Origin: Chryseobacterium gambrini | Lineage (GTDB): Bacteria; Bacteroidota; Bacteroidia; Flavobacteriales; Weeksellaceae | Length of the DNA stretch: 64,000 nucleotides | Direction of reading: 5' to 3' | NCBI RefSeq assembly: GCF_900156825.1 | Contig: NZ_FTOV01000005.1 | Location: forward strand, 62,001-126,000 | Part shown: positions 1 through 8,466 of the stretch, one piece after another | Numbering within the stretch: the stretch's first letter is position 1 | Layout: every line of letters starts with the position of its first letter | Made by a program: the position numbers and the translations under genes | The notes under the pieces: generated by a model | The model's input: only the letters and a program-made list of their open reading frames with translations | What the model was told of the DNA's origin: nothing | The model's database searches: none

Positions 1-1626
1 TTCCTCTTCTTTACGGAAATGTGGGAGCGTTTCGGGTACTATCTTATCCTCGGAATTTTTGTATTGTATGTTATTGAACCAACCGGCGCAAAAGGCGGTC
101 TCGGACTTCCGGACAAAACTGCAGACGATATTTTCGGAACCTATATTGCTTTGACGTATTTAACTCCTTTTATCGGAGGATTTCTTGCAGACAGAGTTTT
201 AGGATACATCAAATCCATTTATATCGGAGGCGTTCTGATGGCTGCAGGATATATCGGAATGGGGATTTTTAAAGATCTTACTTTATTTTATTCTTCTTTA
301 GCGCTCATTATCATCGGAAACGGTTTCTTTAAACCTACTATTTCTACTTTGCTTGGAAATTTATATTCCGAAGAACCTTATAAAGCCAATAAAGATTCCG
401 GATACAATATTTTTTATATGGGAATCAATATCGGTGCATTTATCTGCAACATTATTGCGGCTTTTATGCGAAACAAATTCGGCTGGGGTGAAGCATTTAT
501 CACTGCCGGAGTCGGAATGCTGGTCGGATTAATTATTTTTACCATCGGCAGAAAACATTATATTCATGCTGCTCAGATGAAGCCTGTTCAGGAAGGAGAT
601 ACCAAACTTTCTGAAATATTAATGAAAGTATTCTTACCGGCAATCATTGCAGGAGCAATCGGCTGGGTTATTCCCGGAAATATATTCGGAAGCGACAATA
701 CAGATGCCTTTATTTTTGCCTGCGTTCCTGTCATTTACTTCTATGCTTCCCTTTATTTCAAGGCAAAACCGGACGAAAAATCGTCTATCGGAGCCTTATT
801 ATCGGTTTTCCTCATCAGTATGTTCTTTTGGGCAGTTTTCAAACAAAACGGAACCGCTTTAACGAGATGGGCGAATTATTACACCGACAGAAGTGTACCT
901 GCTTCCATGGAAAAACCTTTGGAAAGCATTTACATGGTAGACGGAAAAAGTTATGAAGACAAAGAAGTTCCTGTTTACGACAACCAGTTTCAGTCTCAGA
1001 AGGATAAGGACGGAAATACGATAAAAGTTAAGGGAAAAGATGTTTATTTTAAAAATATTTCTCCCGAACAACGTGCAGAACTGGAGAAAAATCCTCAGGC
1101 TAAAACCTATCTTTACAATACAGAATTGTTTCAGTCGATCAATCCGTTTTGGGTAATTGCTTTAACGCCGGTTGTGGTTGGTTTCTGGGCATTATTAAGA
1201 CGAAAAGGAAAAGAGCCGTTAACGCCAACAAAAATTGTTTTGGGACTTTTCATTTCAGGATTATCCTGTTTAGTGATGGTTTTAGCAGTCTGGGCAGGAG
1301 ATAACGGTGCTGTAAAAGTTTCGCCGTGGTGGCTGGTTGCAAGTTACGGAGTCATTACCGTGGGAGAATTATGTCTTTCACCCATGGGATTATCCTTCGT
1401 TTCCAAACTTTCTCCTGCAAGAATTACAGCGTTGATGATGGGCGGATTCTTCCTTGCCAACTCCGTAGGAAACAAACTTTCAGGAATTTTAGCCAGTACA
1501 TGGTACAATTACGACAATAAAATGAACTACTTTTTAGTGAACTTTGCTTTGCTGATCTTTGCAACCCTTTTAGGTTTATCCATGCTGAAAAGATTAAACA
1601 AAATCATGAAAGAAAAAGGGCATTAA
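1..1626 (+). CDS. POT/PTR family proton-dependent oligopeptide transporter (5' truncated by window)
   Basis: This is an inner-membrane major facilitator that imports di- and tripeptides with protons. The reading frame is open from base 1 (F-L-F-F-T before the first ATG at 19), so the true start lies left of the window and a short N-terminus is missing. The ExxERF-type opening EMWERFGYY, the NGFFKPTIS loop and the PTR2 signature FYMGINIGAF are all visible. A soluble insertion of about 80 residues (roughly residues 285-370) separates the two helical bundles. It is the first of three POT paralogues in the first 8 kb. Substrate range cannot be read from the sequence. Confidence 0.93.
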   Translation, partial: FLFFTEMWERFGYYLILGIFVLYVIEPTGAKGGLGLPDKTADDIFGTYIALTYLTPFIGGFLADRVLGYIKSIYIGGVLMAAGYIGMGIFKDLTLFYSSLALIIIGNGFFKPTISTLLGNLYSEEPYKANKDSGYNIFYMGINIGAFICNIIAAFMRNKFGWGEAFITAGVGMLVGLIIFTIGRKHYIHAAQMKPVQEGDTKLSEILMKVFLPAIIAGAIGWVIPGNIFGSDNTDAFIFACVPVIYFYASLYFKAKPDEKSSIGALLSVFLISMFFWAVFKQNGTALTRWANYYTDRSVPASMEKPLESIYMVDGKSYEDKEVPVYDNQFQSQKDKDGNTIKVKGKDVYFKNISPEQRAELEKNPQAKTYLYNTELFQSINPFWVIALTPVVVGFWALLRRKGKEPLTPTKIVLGLFISGLSCLVMVLAVWAGDNGAVKVSPWWLVASYGVITVGELCLSPMGLSFVSKLSPARITALMMGGFFLANSVGNKLSGILASTWYNYDNKMNYFLVNFALLIFATLLGLSMLKRLNKIMKEKGH

Positions 1627-1652
1627 TCCCTGTTCACAATACAGAAAAGCAA

Positions 1653-1679
1653 GCTGCGGAATTATTCTGCGGCTTTTTT
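1653..1679 (+). terminator. Rho-independent terminator after first POT gene
   Basis: An imperfect GC-rich hairpin (GCTGCGGAAT paired with ATTCTGCGGC) is followed by a T-run. It lies 27 bases after the stop codon. Confidence 0.75.
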
Positions 1680-1700
1680 ATTTAAATATAAAATTAAAAC

Positions 1701-1731
1701 CTTGCTGAAAACACAAAAAAAACTATATTTG
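1701..1731 (+). promoter_or_regulatory. Bacteroidota-type promoter of the second POT gene
   Basis: A TTG (-33) box at 1702-1704 is followed 19 bases later by TATATTTG at 1724-1731, an exact TAnnTTTG -7 box. The start codon lies about 29 bases downstream. Confidence 0.6.
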
Positions 1732-1759
1732 TCAGTCTTAACAAAAATTAACAATAAAA

Positions 1760-3514
1760 ATGGATAATACTGAAGCATTGAGTCCGAAACCGGATGAATT
1801 TGTAGAGAACAAGAATTCCAGACATCCGAAAGGGTTATGGGTTCTTTTCGGAACAGAAATGTGGGAGCGTTTCAACTTTTATGGAATGAGAGCTTTATTA
1901 ACGCTCTTCATGGTAAATTCCTTATTGATAAAAGAAGCTGATGCAGCAATCATCTATGGTGGATTTTTAGCTTTATGTTATCTTACTCCGCTTTTGGGAG
2001 GTTTCATCGCCGACAAATATATCGGTAACAGAAATGCAATTCTTATCGGAGGAACATTAATGGCAATTGGTCAGTTTTTGCTTTTCATCAGTGCTTCAAC
2101 ATTCTCAGGAAGTCTGGACAGTGCAAAAATGTTTATGTGGCTTGCTCTTTTCATCATCATTTTCGGTAACGGATTTTTCAAACCGAATATTTCTTCGATG
2201 GTAGGAAGCCTTTATCCGAAACAGGAAAAATCTAAATTAGACTCTGCCTTTACGATTTTCTACATGGGAATTAACATTGGTGCATTCTTAGGGCAGTTTA
2301 TCTGTCCATACGTAGGAGACGTAAAAGATGCAACAACAGGCGTAAGGGATATTTTTGCCTTTAAGTGGGGATTCCTTGCCGCTTCCATTGCAATGGTAAT
2401 CGGTACCATTACTTTCTTTATTCTTAAAAACAAATATGTAGTTACTCCGGAAGGAAGACCTATCGGTGGACTTCCGAAAAACAATACAAGTGCAGATTTT
2501 GAAGAAGGAGAAACGCAGACTGCTAAATTCTCCGGATCCGCTTTAGGAATTACAGGAGGATTATTTGTTGTTCTTTTCTTTGCTTTCAGATATCTTCTGG
2601 TAGGAGAATTCGGATTTAAAGCCGTAGAAATGGGACAGCTTATTAAAGGAATTATTTATCCTTTCATTTATGCAGCAGGGATTTCTCTGGCATTCCTGAT
2701 CATGAGTTCTGCCGAAAATAAAGTGGAAAGACAGAGAATCTGGGTAATCTATATCGTGTCATTCTTCATTATTTTCTTCTGGGCTGCTTTCGAACAGGCC
2801 GGATCTTCATTAACATTTATCGCTGATAATCAAACAGACAGAAATATTTTAGGATGGAATATGCCTCCTTCGATGGTACAGATTTTCAACGGTATTTTCG
2901 TTGTTGCTTTGGCAGTTCCTTTCAGTTTGATCTGGGACAAATTAAGAGCAAAAGGAAAAGAGCCGGTTTCCCCGATGAAACAGGCAATGGGATTGGCTTT
3001 AATCGCGTTAAGTTACTTCATCATCGCACACAACGTAAAAGATTTAGGAAACTCAGGATTATTGGCAATCAAATGGTTAATGTTACTGTATTTCATCCAG
3101 ACTTGTGGTGAACTTTGTTTATCTCCTATCGGATTATCATTGGTAGGTAAGCTGGCTCCAAAAAGATTTGCATCCTTATTATACGGAGTATTCTTTATTT
3201 CCAATGCTGCAGGTTATGCTTTAGCAGGTTCTTTGGGTGCATTGATTCCTGCAACGGGAGATAAATTCTCTAAGGCACAGGAAATGGGAATTAACCTTCA
3301 GGATGTTTTAGATAAAAAAGTAACATTAAATGCTGATCAGGTGGCTGCTTTCGAAAAAGCACAGTTACCGTTGGCAAATCCTACTTTTGCAGGTTTTGAA
3401 ATCCACAATCTATTTGAATTCTTCATGGTATTCGTTGTTCTTTGTGGTATCGCGGCTGTAATTTTAGCATTAATTTCACCAATCTTAAAGAAAATGATGC
3501 ACGGTGTAAACTAA
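1760..3514 (+). CDS. POT/PTR family peptide MFS transporter
   Basis: This 584-residue inner-membrane transporter is predicted to import small peptides by proton symport. It carries the TEMWERFNFYGMR helix 1 motif near residue 35, NGFFKPNISSMVG near residue 135 and the PTR2 signature FYMGINIGAFLGQ near residue 170. It has about 14 hydrophobic segments and a C-terminal periplasmic insertion before the last helix. It has its own promoter upstream and a strong terminator downstream, so it is probably monocistronic. The paralogues on both sides suggest a peptide-feeding lifestyle. Confidence 0.95.
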   Translation: MDNTEALSPKPDEFVENKNSRHPKGLWVLFGTEMWERFNFYGMRALLTLFMVNSLLIKEADAAIIYGGFLALCYLTPLLGGFIADKYIGNRNAILIGGTLMAIGQFLLFISASTFSGSLDSAKMFMWLALFIIIFGNGFFKPNISSMVGSLYPKQEKSKLDSAFTIFYMGINIGAFLGQFICPYVGDVKDATTGVRDIFAFKWGFLAASIAMVIGTITFFILKNKYVVTPEGRPIGGLPKNNTSADFEEGETQTAKFSGSALGITGGLFVVLFFAFRYLLVGEFGFKAVEMGQLIKGIIYPFIYAAGISLAFLIMSSAENKVERQRIWVIYIVSFFIIFFWAAFEQAGSSLTFIADNQTDRNILGWNMPPSMVQIFNGIFVVALAVPFSLIWDKLRAKGKEPVSPMKQAMGLALIALSYFIIAHNVKDLGNSGLLAIKWLMLLYFIQTCGELCLSPIGLSLVGKLAPKRFASLLYGVFFISNAAGYALAGSLGALIPATGDKFSKAQEMGINLQDVLDKKVTLNADQVAAFEKAQLPLANPTFAGFEIHNLFEFFMVFVVLCGIAAVILALISPILKKMMHGVN

Positions 3515-3538
3515 TCCGCATCAAATAAAATACAATGA

Positions 3539-3566
3539 AACCTCCGCTGAGCCGGAGGTTTTTTAT
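3539..3566 (+). terminator. Rho-independent terminator
   Basis: A perfect 8-bp stem, AACCTCCG with CGGAGGTT (3539-3560), is followed by a T-run. It closes the second POT transcription unit. Confidence 0.85.
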
Positions 3567-3680
3567 TTTTATAAATCTCTTAAAAGAATAGTTGATGATC
3601 ACCAAAGCCAATTGTCATTTTTTAGACCCGAAACCCAAAAATTCCTATATTCACAGTTCAAAAACATTAATGAGAATAGA

Positions 3681-4262
3681 ATGTCAGAAATTTTTAAAAA
3701 TAATATATCGCAGCACATCACTCTTTCTGAAGAAGAATTAGCAGAATTTTATGGCTTGTTTCAGAAAAAAACAATAAAAAAAAGGCAGTTTTTATTACAA
3801 GAAGGTGAAATCTGCAAATTTGAAGGCTTTGTAATAAAAGGACTATTCAAGACCTATCATACTGATTCTGAAGGAATAGAGCAAATCCTTAATTTTGCTA
3901 CTGAAAACTGGTGGATTACTGATATCGACAGCTTTACCCATGAAAAGCCTTCTCAGCTTAACATAGAAGCACTGGAAGACAGTGAAATTTTAATTATTTC
4001 TAAAAGCGATAAAGAATTCGCCTATCAAAACTTACCTAAAATAGAGAAACTCTTCCGCGTCATGACGCAAAAAACACACGTTGCCTTACAACGCAGAATG
4101 ATTGATAACCTCAGCAAAACCGCAGATAAACGATATACCGATTTTATTGAAAAATATCCACAGCTTTACCAAAGATTAACCAATGTGCAAATCGCTGCAT
4201 ATTTAGGTATAAGTCATGAATTTGTGAGCAGGATTAGAAAAAAAATCGTAAACAAAAAATAA
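3681..4262 (+). CDS. Crp/Fnr family transcriptional regulator
   Basis: This 193-residue protein has an N-terminal cNMP-binding-like beta-roll (LFQKKTIKKRQFLLQEGEICKFEGFVIKGLFKTY) and a C-terminal helix-turn-helix (LTNVQIAAYLGISHEFVSRIRKK). The frame is open from a TTG at 3612, but the ATG at 3681 matches the usual family length of about 190 residues. There is no cysteine cluster, so it is unlikely to be an oxygen-sensing Fnr. It sits just upstream of the MBL/NTF2/MoaF-like genes with a Crp/Fnr-type palindrome in between, which suggests it controls them. The effector is unknown. Confidence 0.85.
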   Translation: MSEIFKNNISQHITLSEEELAEFYGLFQKKTIKKRQFLLQEGEICKFEGFVIKGLFKTYHTDSEGIEQILNFATENWWITDIDSFTHEKPSQLNIEALEDSEILIISKSDKEFAYQNLPKIEKLFRVMTQKTHVALQRRMIDNLSKTADKRYTDFIEKYPQLYQRLTNVQIAAYLGISHEFVSRIRKKIVNKK

Positions 4263-4277
4263 TTCAGACTTCATTTA

Positions 4278-4291
4278 TTGAACTTGTTCAA
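4278..4291. promoter_or_regulatory. Putative Crp/Fnr operator (TTGA-N6-TCAA)
   Basis: The perfect palindrome TTGAACTTGTTCAA has the TTGA-N6-TCAA spacing of Crp/Fnr-family sites. It lies between the regulator gene and its presumed targets, about 25 bases upstream of a -7-like CATCTTTG. It could serve as an activation site. Confidence 0.5.
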
Positions 4292-4435
4292 TGTTTCAAA
4301 GCTTTGGTTTGATGCATCTTTGTACCATTAATAAGACAGTGAGAAAAAATAAAACTTTTACTCAACAAAAGTAAAAAACATGAGTAATCGGAATTATTTC
4401 AACAATTTTTTTAACAATTTTATCACTATTCAAAA

Positions 4436-5275
4436 ATGGATATACAAGTACAAAGTTTCAAAACTATTGAAACAAACAATTTTACATTAAAAGTTTATAA
4501 CGCATCCGAAAACAGCTTTGGTGTTGCATCGGTAATTGTTACCGGTAAAACAGAAGCCGTATTGATCGACGCACAGTTTACGTTGGCAGATGCAGAAAAA
4601 GTAGCACAGGAAATTAAAAAAGACGGCAAAAAACTAACCGCAATTTATGTTTCTCACGGAGATCCTGATTTTTATTTCGGCTTGGAGATTTTTAAGAAAT
4701 ATTTTCCGGAAGTTACCGCCTATGCTTCACCGGCAACCATTGAGCACATTAAAAAGACGGCTCAGAAAAAACTGGAAGTCTGGGGTGAAAGATTAGGAAA
4801 AAACATCACTTCGAATGTTGTTCTTCCTCAAAATTTAAAAGAAGACTTCATCGAACTGGAAGGCGAAAAACTAGAAATTATTGGATTAGAAGAATTTCCG
4901 TCCAGAACTTTCGTCTGGATACCTTCTGTAAAAGCTGCCGTTGGCGGAATCAATGTTTTCGGAACGAGTTTTCACTTATGGATGGCAGATGCACAAACTG
5001 CGGAAGCCCGTAAAGAATGGACTTCGGTATTAAACAAAATAGACAATCTGAATCCTGAAATCGTTATTCCGGCTCACGCAAAATCTGAAACGCCGTTTGA
5101 TATTTCAGCCGTAAAACATACCAGAAACTACATCCAATTTTATGAAGAAGCTCTGAAAACAAACAAAACTTCAGAATCTTTAACAAATGCTTTAAAGAAG
5201 GAGTATCCGGATTTAACTTTCGAAACAGCTCTTCAGATCGGTGCAAAAGTGAATACAGGAGAAATGAAATGGTAA
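4436..5275 (+). CDS. MBL-fold metallo-hydrolase-like protein with altered metal motif
   Basis: This 279-residue protein has the metallo-beta-lactamase fold layout: an N-terminal beta-sandwich, a YVSHGDPDFYFGLEIF loop near residues 71-87 and a late histidine in VIPAHAKSETPFD. The usual HxHxDH motif reads S-H-G-D-P-D-F (H74, D76, D78), so two or three canonical metal ligands are replaced. No signal peptide is seen. It is followed by an NTF2-like gene and a lipoprotein, probably in one operon. It may bind a different metal set, or it may have lost hydrolase activity. The substrate is unknown. Confidence 0.8.
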   Translation: MDIQVQSFKTIETNNFTLKVYNASENSFGVASVIVTGKTEAVLIDAQFTLADAEKVAQEIKKDGKKLTAIYVSHGDPDFYFGLEIFKKYFPEVTAYASPATIEHIKKTAQKKLEVWGERLGKNITSNVVLPQNLKEDFIELEGEKLEIIGLEEFPSRTFVWIPSVKAAVGGINVFGTSFHLWMADAQTAEARKEWTSVLNKIDNLNPEIVIPAHAKSETPFDISAVKHTRNYIQFYEEALKTNKTSESLTNALKKEYPDLTFETALQIGAKVNTGEMKW

Positions 5276-5334
5276 AATAAACCATTGTCATTACAATAAA
5301 AAACTTTCTAAATCTGAATTAAAAAATCAACAAC

Positions 5335-5724
5335 ATGAATAATTTAGAGATCGTAAAAAGCACCTACGAAGGGAAAAATTCAGAAGAAAACGGAAGAAAC
5401 CTTGTAAAGTATGCTGCCGAAAATATTTCATGGACGGAAGCAAAAGGATTTCCTTACGCAGGAACTTACATCGGGTTGGAAAGCATTACGCAAAATGTTT
5501 TCGCCCGATTAGGAAGCGAATGGACAGACTATACATTTACACCGGAAGATTATGTAGCGGGTGAGGATAAGGTGGTTGCTTATGGAACCTATTCCGGCAC
5601 TTACAACCTTACAGGAAAATCATTTAAAGCAAGAGTTGCTCATATCTGGAAACTGAAGGACGGAAAAATTGTCAGCTTTGAACAGTTTGTAGACAGCCAT
5701 ACCGTAATTCATTCAATGACCTAA
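5335..5724 (+). CDS. NTF2/SnoaL-like family protein
   Basis: This small cone-shaped-fold protein of 129 residues starts with the typical helix NNLEIVKSTYEGK and ends with the family pattern VAHIWKLKDGKIVSFEQFVDS. Members range from ketosteroid-isomerase-like enzymes to ligand-binding proteins. No catalytic assignment is possible. It lies 59 bases after the MBL-like gene and 6 bases before the lipoprotein gene, which suggests co-transcription. Confidence 0.8.
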   Translation: MNNLEIVKSTYEGKNSEENGRNLVKYAAENISWTEAKGFPYAGTYIGLESITQNVFARLGSEWTDYTFTPEDYVAGEDKVVAYGTYSGTYNLTGKSFKARVAHIWKLKDGKIVSFEQFVDSHTVIHSMT

Positions 5725-5730
5725 TTTTAT

Positions 5731-6153
5731 ATGATGAAAAAAACAATATTCAGCCTTACTGCAGCAATCATTTTACTTTCCTGCAATCAGAAAAATGAAA
5801 ATCTTCCACAGCAGAATCTATCAACCAATTCTGATCTTCTCGGAAAAAAAGCAGTGATTACCTTTCCGGAAATGAAAGCAGAGGTAATTTATCACAAAGA
5901 TTCTACCCTTCACTGGAAAACAACAGATAAAAAAGGAGTGGTGAACGAAGGCGATGAAAAAATGGATTATCAAAAGCTGAGTGAAAATCTGCATTTCTTA
6001 AACTGGATAGAAAAAGACGGCTGGACGGTAAGTCAGATAGTCGACACAAAAGCAGGAACCGTAAAAGCATTCTGGAGTTTTGCGGACGAATCGAGCCCAA
6101 GAGGAAAGAGAAAATCCCTGTTTGTGGACGGAAAAATTGAGATGGTAAAGTAA
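5731..6153 (+). CDS. MoaF-like predicted lipoprotein
   Basis: The N-terminus MMKKTIFSLTAAIILLSC is a lipobox-type signal with the lipidated cysteine at about residue 18. The mature part has the ...FLNWIEKDGWTVSQIVDTKAGTV... pattern reminiscent of MoaF-family beta-barrels. It is probably anchored in a membrane and faces the periplasm. It is the last gene of the putative Crp/Fnr-linked operon. The family assignment is from memory of the motif and is moderate; the function is unknown. Confidence 0.65.
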   Translation: MMKKTIFSLTAAIILLSCNQKNENLPQQNLSTNSDLLGKKAVITFPEMKAEVIYHKDSTLHWKTTDKKGVVNEGDEKMDYQKLSENLHFLNWIEKDGWTVSQIVDTKAGTVKAFWSFADESSPRGKRKSLFVDGKIEMVK

Positions 6154-6309
6154 GTTCAACCTGAAAGCCTGCAACAAGATTGAAAATTTGTATAGATTAA
6201 CATCCTTCAGATATAAATTCGAAACAATATTTGAATGCAAAACGTCTTTGGTAATTACTTTTTCCGTTATTTTACAGAAAATTTAATTAAATCTTAATCA
6301 TATCGACCT

Positions 6310-7821
6310 ATGAGTTTAACTTTAGACGAAATACAAAATTTTAAAGGGAAATATCCAAGGCAGATCTGGAGCCTTTTCTTTTCCGAAATGTGGGAACGCT
6401 TCTGCTTCTACGGAATGAGAGGAATGCTTGTCTTTTTCATGATCTCGCAGCTTAATTTTCATGAAAGTGAAGCCAATCTTCAATATGGTGCAACGCAGGC
6501 TTTCGTCTATGCTTTTACCTTTATCGGAGGTTTATTTGCAGATAAAATTTTAGGTTTCAGAAAATCTTTGTTTTGGGGTGGGCTTTTAATGATTGTCGGA
6601 AGTTTAATTCTTGCAACAGATCCTCATAAGTTTTTCTTTCTGGGAATCGCGTTTACTGTAGTGGGAACAGGCTTCTTTAAACCCAATATCTCATCAATGG
6701 TCGGTCAGCTTTATAAACCGAATGATTCAAGAGCTGATGCCGGATTTTCATTGTTCTATGCAGGAATTAACCTTGGAGCATTACTGGGTGGATACTTTTG
6801 TATTGCCATCGGAAAAGGAGAGATTTTATCAGATGTAATTCCGGAAATGTTAAGATGGAATATTGCATTCGGATTAGCTGCAGTGGTAATGGTCATCAGT
6901 TTAATAAATTTTGTTTTTACCCAGAGAAGCTTAGGAACGATCGGACTTCAGCCGGGACATCCTGAAAATGAGACAAAATCTGCGCCTATTCCAAAATGGC
7001 AGGAATACGGAGTGTATGTTTTATCATTACTTTTTGTTCCGATTATCATGGTGATGGTTGCCAAAACAGAATATACGGATTATTTTATGTGGACAATAGG
7101 ACCGCTTACTTTAATCTATTTATTTTATGAAATGACCAAAGTAACCCCTGCTGAACGAAACAAACTTTGGGCAGCATTGGTGTTCATCCTGTTTTCCATT
7201 TTATTCTGGGGAATTTATGAGCAAAGCGGAGGTTCATTAAGCATTTTCGCTGCAAAAAATTTAAATAAAGATTTATTGGGATTGGATCCGAATGGCGTTA
7301 ACAATTCCGGAGGTGCATTCTTTATTATCTTTTTAGCTCCGTTAATCGGATTGCTCTGGATCTGGATGAATAAAAGAAAAATTGAACCGAATACCATCAT
7401 TAAATTTGGTCTGGGATTCATCTTCTTAGGTTTAGGATACTATATTTTGTTCGCAACGAGACTTTTTGCCAATCTTCAGGGTATTACTTCCCTTAATTTC
7501 TTCACCATCGCATTATTGGTTATCACACTCGGAGAACTATGCCTCTCTCCTATCGGATTATCCATCATGACGAAACTTTCCACGAAAAACCTTCAGGGAA
7601 TGATGATGGGAATGTGGTTTTTAGCTTCTGCCTACGGACAGTATGTGGCAGGAATTATCGGGGCAGGTTTGGCGACCACCAAAGAAGGTTCTACCAACTA
7701 TGATGCTTTGATCACTTATACCGATGGATATAAACAATTGGGATTATACGCGGTAATTGCCGGAGTGGTATTAATTTTGATTTCCCCGCTTGTGAAAAAA
7801 TTAATGCAGGATGTAAAATAA
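6310..7821 (+). CDS. POT/PTR family peptide MFS transporter
   Basis: This third POT paralogue has 503 residues. It opens with the helix motif SEMWERFCFYGMRGM (about residues 24-38), followed by GTGFFKPNISSMVG and the signature FYAGINLGALLGGY. The loop ELCLSPIGLSIMTKL late in the protein is also typical. It lacks the long soluble insertion of the first paralogue. It lies 41 bases upstream of a secreted thioredoxin-fold protein gene and may be co-transcribed with it. Confidence 0.94.
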   Translation: MSLTLDEIQNFKGKYPRQIWSLFFSEMWERFCFYGMRGMLVFFMISQLNFHESEANLQYGATQAFVYAFTFIGGLFADKILGFRKSLFWGGLLMIVGSLILATDPHKFFFLGIAFTVVGTGFFKPNISSMVGQLYKPNDSRADAGFSLFYAGINLGALLGGYFCIAIGKGEILSDVIPEMLRWNIAFGLAAVVMVISLINFVFTQRSLGTIGLQPGHPENETKSAPIPKWQEYGVYVLSLLFVPIIMVMVAKTEYTDYFMWTIGPLTLIYLFYEMTKVTPAERNKLWAALVFILFSILFWGIYEQSGGSLSIFAAKNLNKDLLGLDPNGVNNSGGAFFIIFLAPLIGLLWIWMNKRKIEPNTIIKFGLGFIFLGLGYYILFATRLFANLQGITSLNFFTIALLVITLGELCLSPIGLSIMTKLSTKNLQGMMMGMWFLASAYGQYVAGIIGAGLATTKEGSTNYDALITYTDGYKQLGLYAVIAGVVLILISPLVKKLMQDVK

Positions 7822-7862
7822 AAATAAGTAAATGCTTACATTTACTTTAAAAATACCAAATC

Positions 7863-8396
7863 ATGAAGAAAATTATAAGTTTAATAGCACTCTTTTTAGT
7901 CACTTTCAGTTTTGCGCAGGTAAAATGGATGACCATTGAAGAAGCACTGAAAGCACAAAAAGAAAATCCTAAAAAAATTCTCATCGATTTTTATGCAGAC
8001 TGGTGCGCTCCGTGTAAGATGATGGATAAAAAAACATACGGACATCAGGTAATTGCTGATATGCTGAATGAAAGTTATTATCCGGTAAAATTCAATGCGG
8101 AAGATAAAAAGGAGATCGAAATTTTTGGAAGAAAGTTTTCTAATCCGAATACAGAATATAAGAAAGGAAGAAATTCCTTACACGAATTTACTCAGTATAT
8201 GAATGTTGCAGCCGTTCCGAGTACGGTTTTTCTGGATGAAAGCGGTAATCCGATCACCATTTTACAGGGAGAATTATCCGCAAAGGAATTAGAACCTTAT
8301 CTGGAATTTATTTCGAAAGATCTTTTTAAGAAAATCCGTTCGCGGGAGCAGTGGGAAGATTATCAGAAAAAATTTAAATCTAAAATAAAAGAATAA
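7863..8396 (+). CDS. Secreted thioredoxin-fold protein
   Basis: This 177-residue protein starts with the Sec signal MKKIISLIALFLVTFSFAQ. A thioredoxin-like domain follows, with active-site motif DWCAPCKMM near residues 47-54 and the cis-proline region AAVPSTVFLD. The CxxC spacing supports disulfide exchange in the periplasm. The insert RKFSNPNTEYKKGRNSLHEFTQYMNV is typical of the DUF255/thioredoxin_7-like branch rather than classical TrxA. It could reduce or isomerise envelope proteins; the target is unknown. Confidence 0.87.
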   Translation: MKKIISLIALFLVTFSFAQVKWMTIEEALKAQKENPKKILIDFYADWCAPCKMMDKKTYGHQVIADMLNESYYPVKFNAEDKKEIEIFGRKFSNPNTEYKKGRNSLHEFTQYMNVAAVPSTVFLDESGNPITILQGELSAKELEPYLEFISKDLFKKIRSREQWEDYQKKFKSKIKE

Positions 8397-8466
8397 AAAC
8401 ACAGGCTTTCAGCAATGAGAGCCTTTTTTAATTTCTAATTTTTCCCGAAATTCGTGGCTCCTAAAA

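Noticed and set aside
3612..3680. TTG start for the Crp/Fnr gene at 3612
   Set aside because: It would add 23 residues not typical of the family; the ATG at 3681 gives the standard length.
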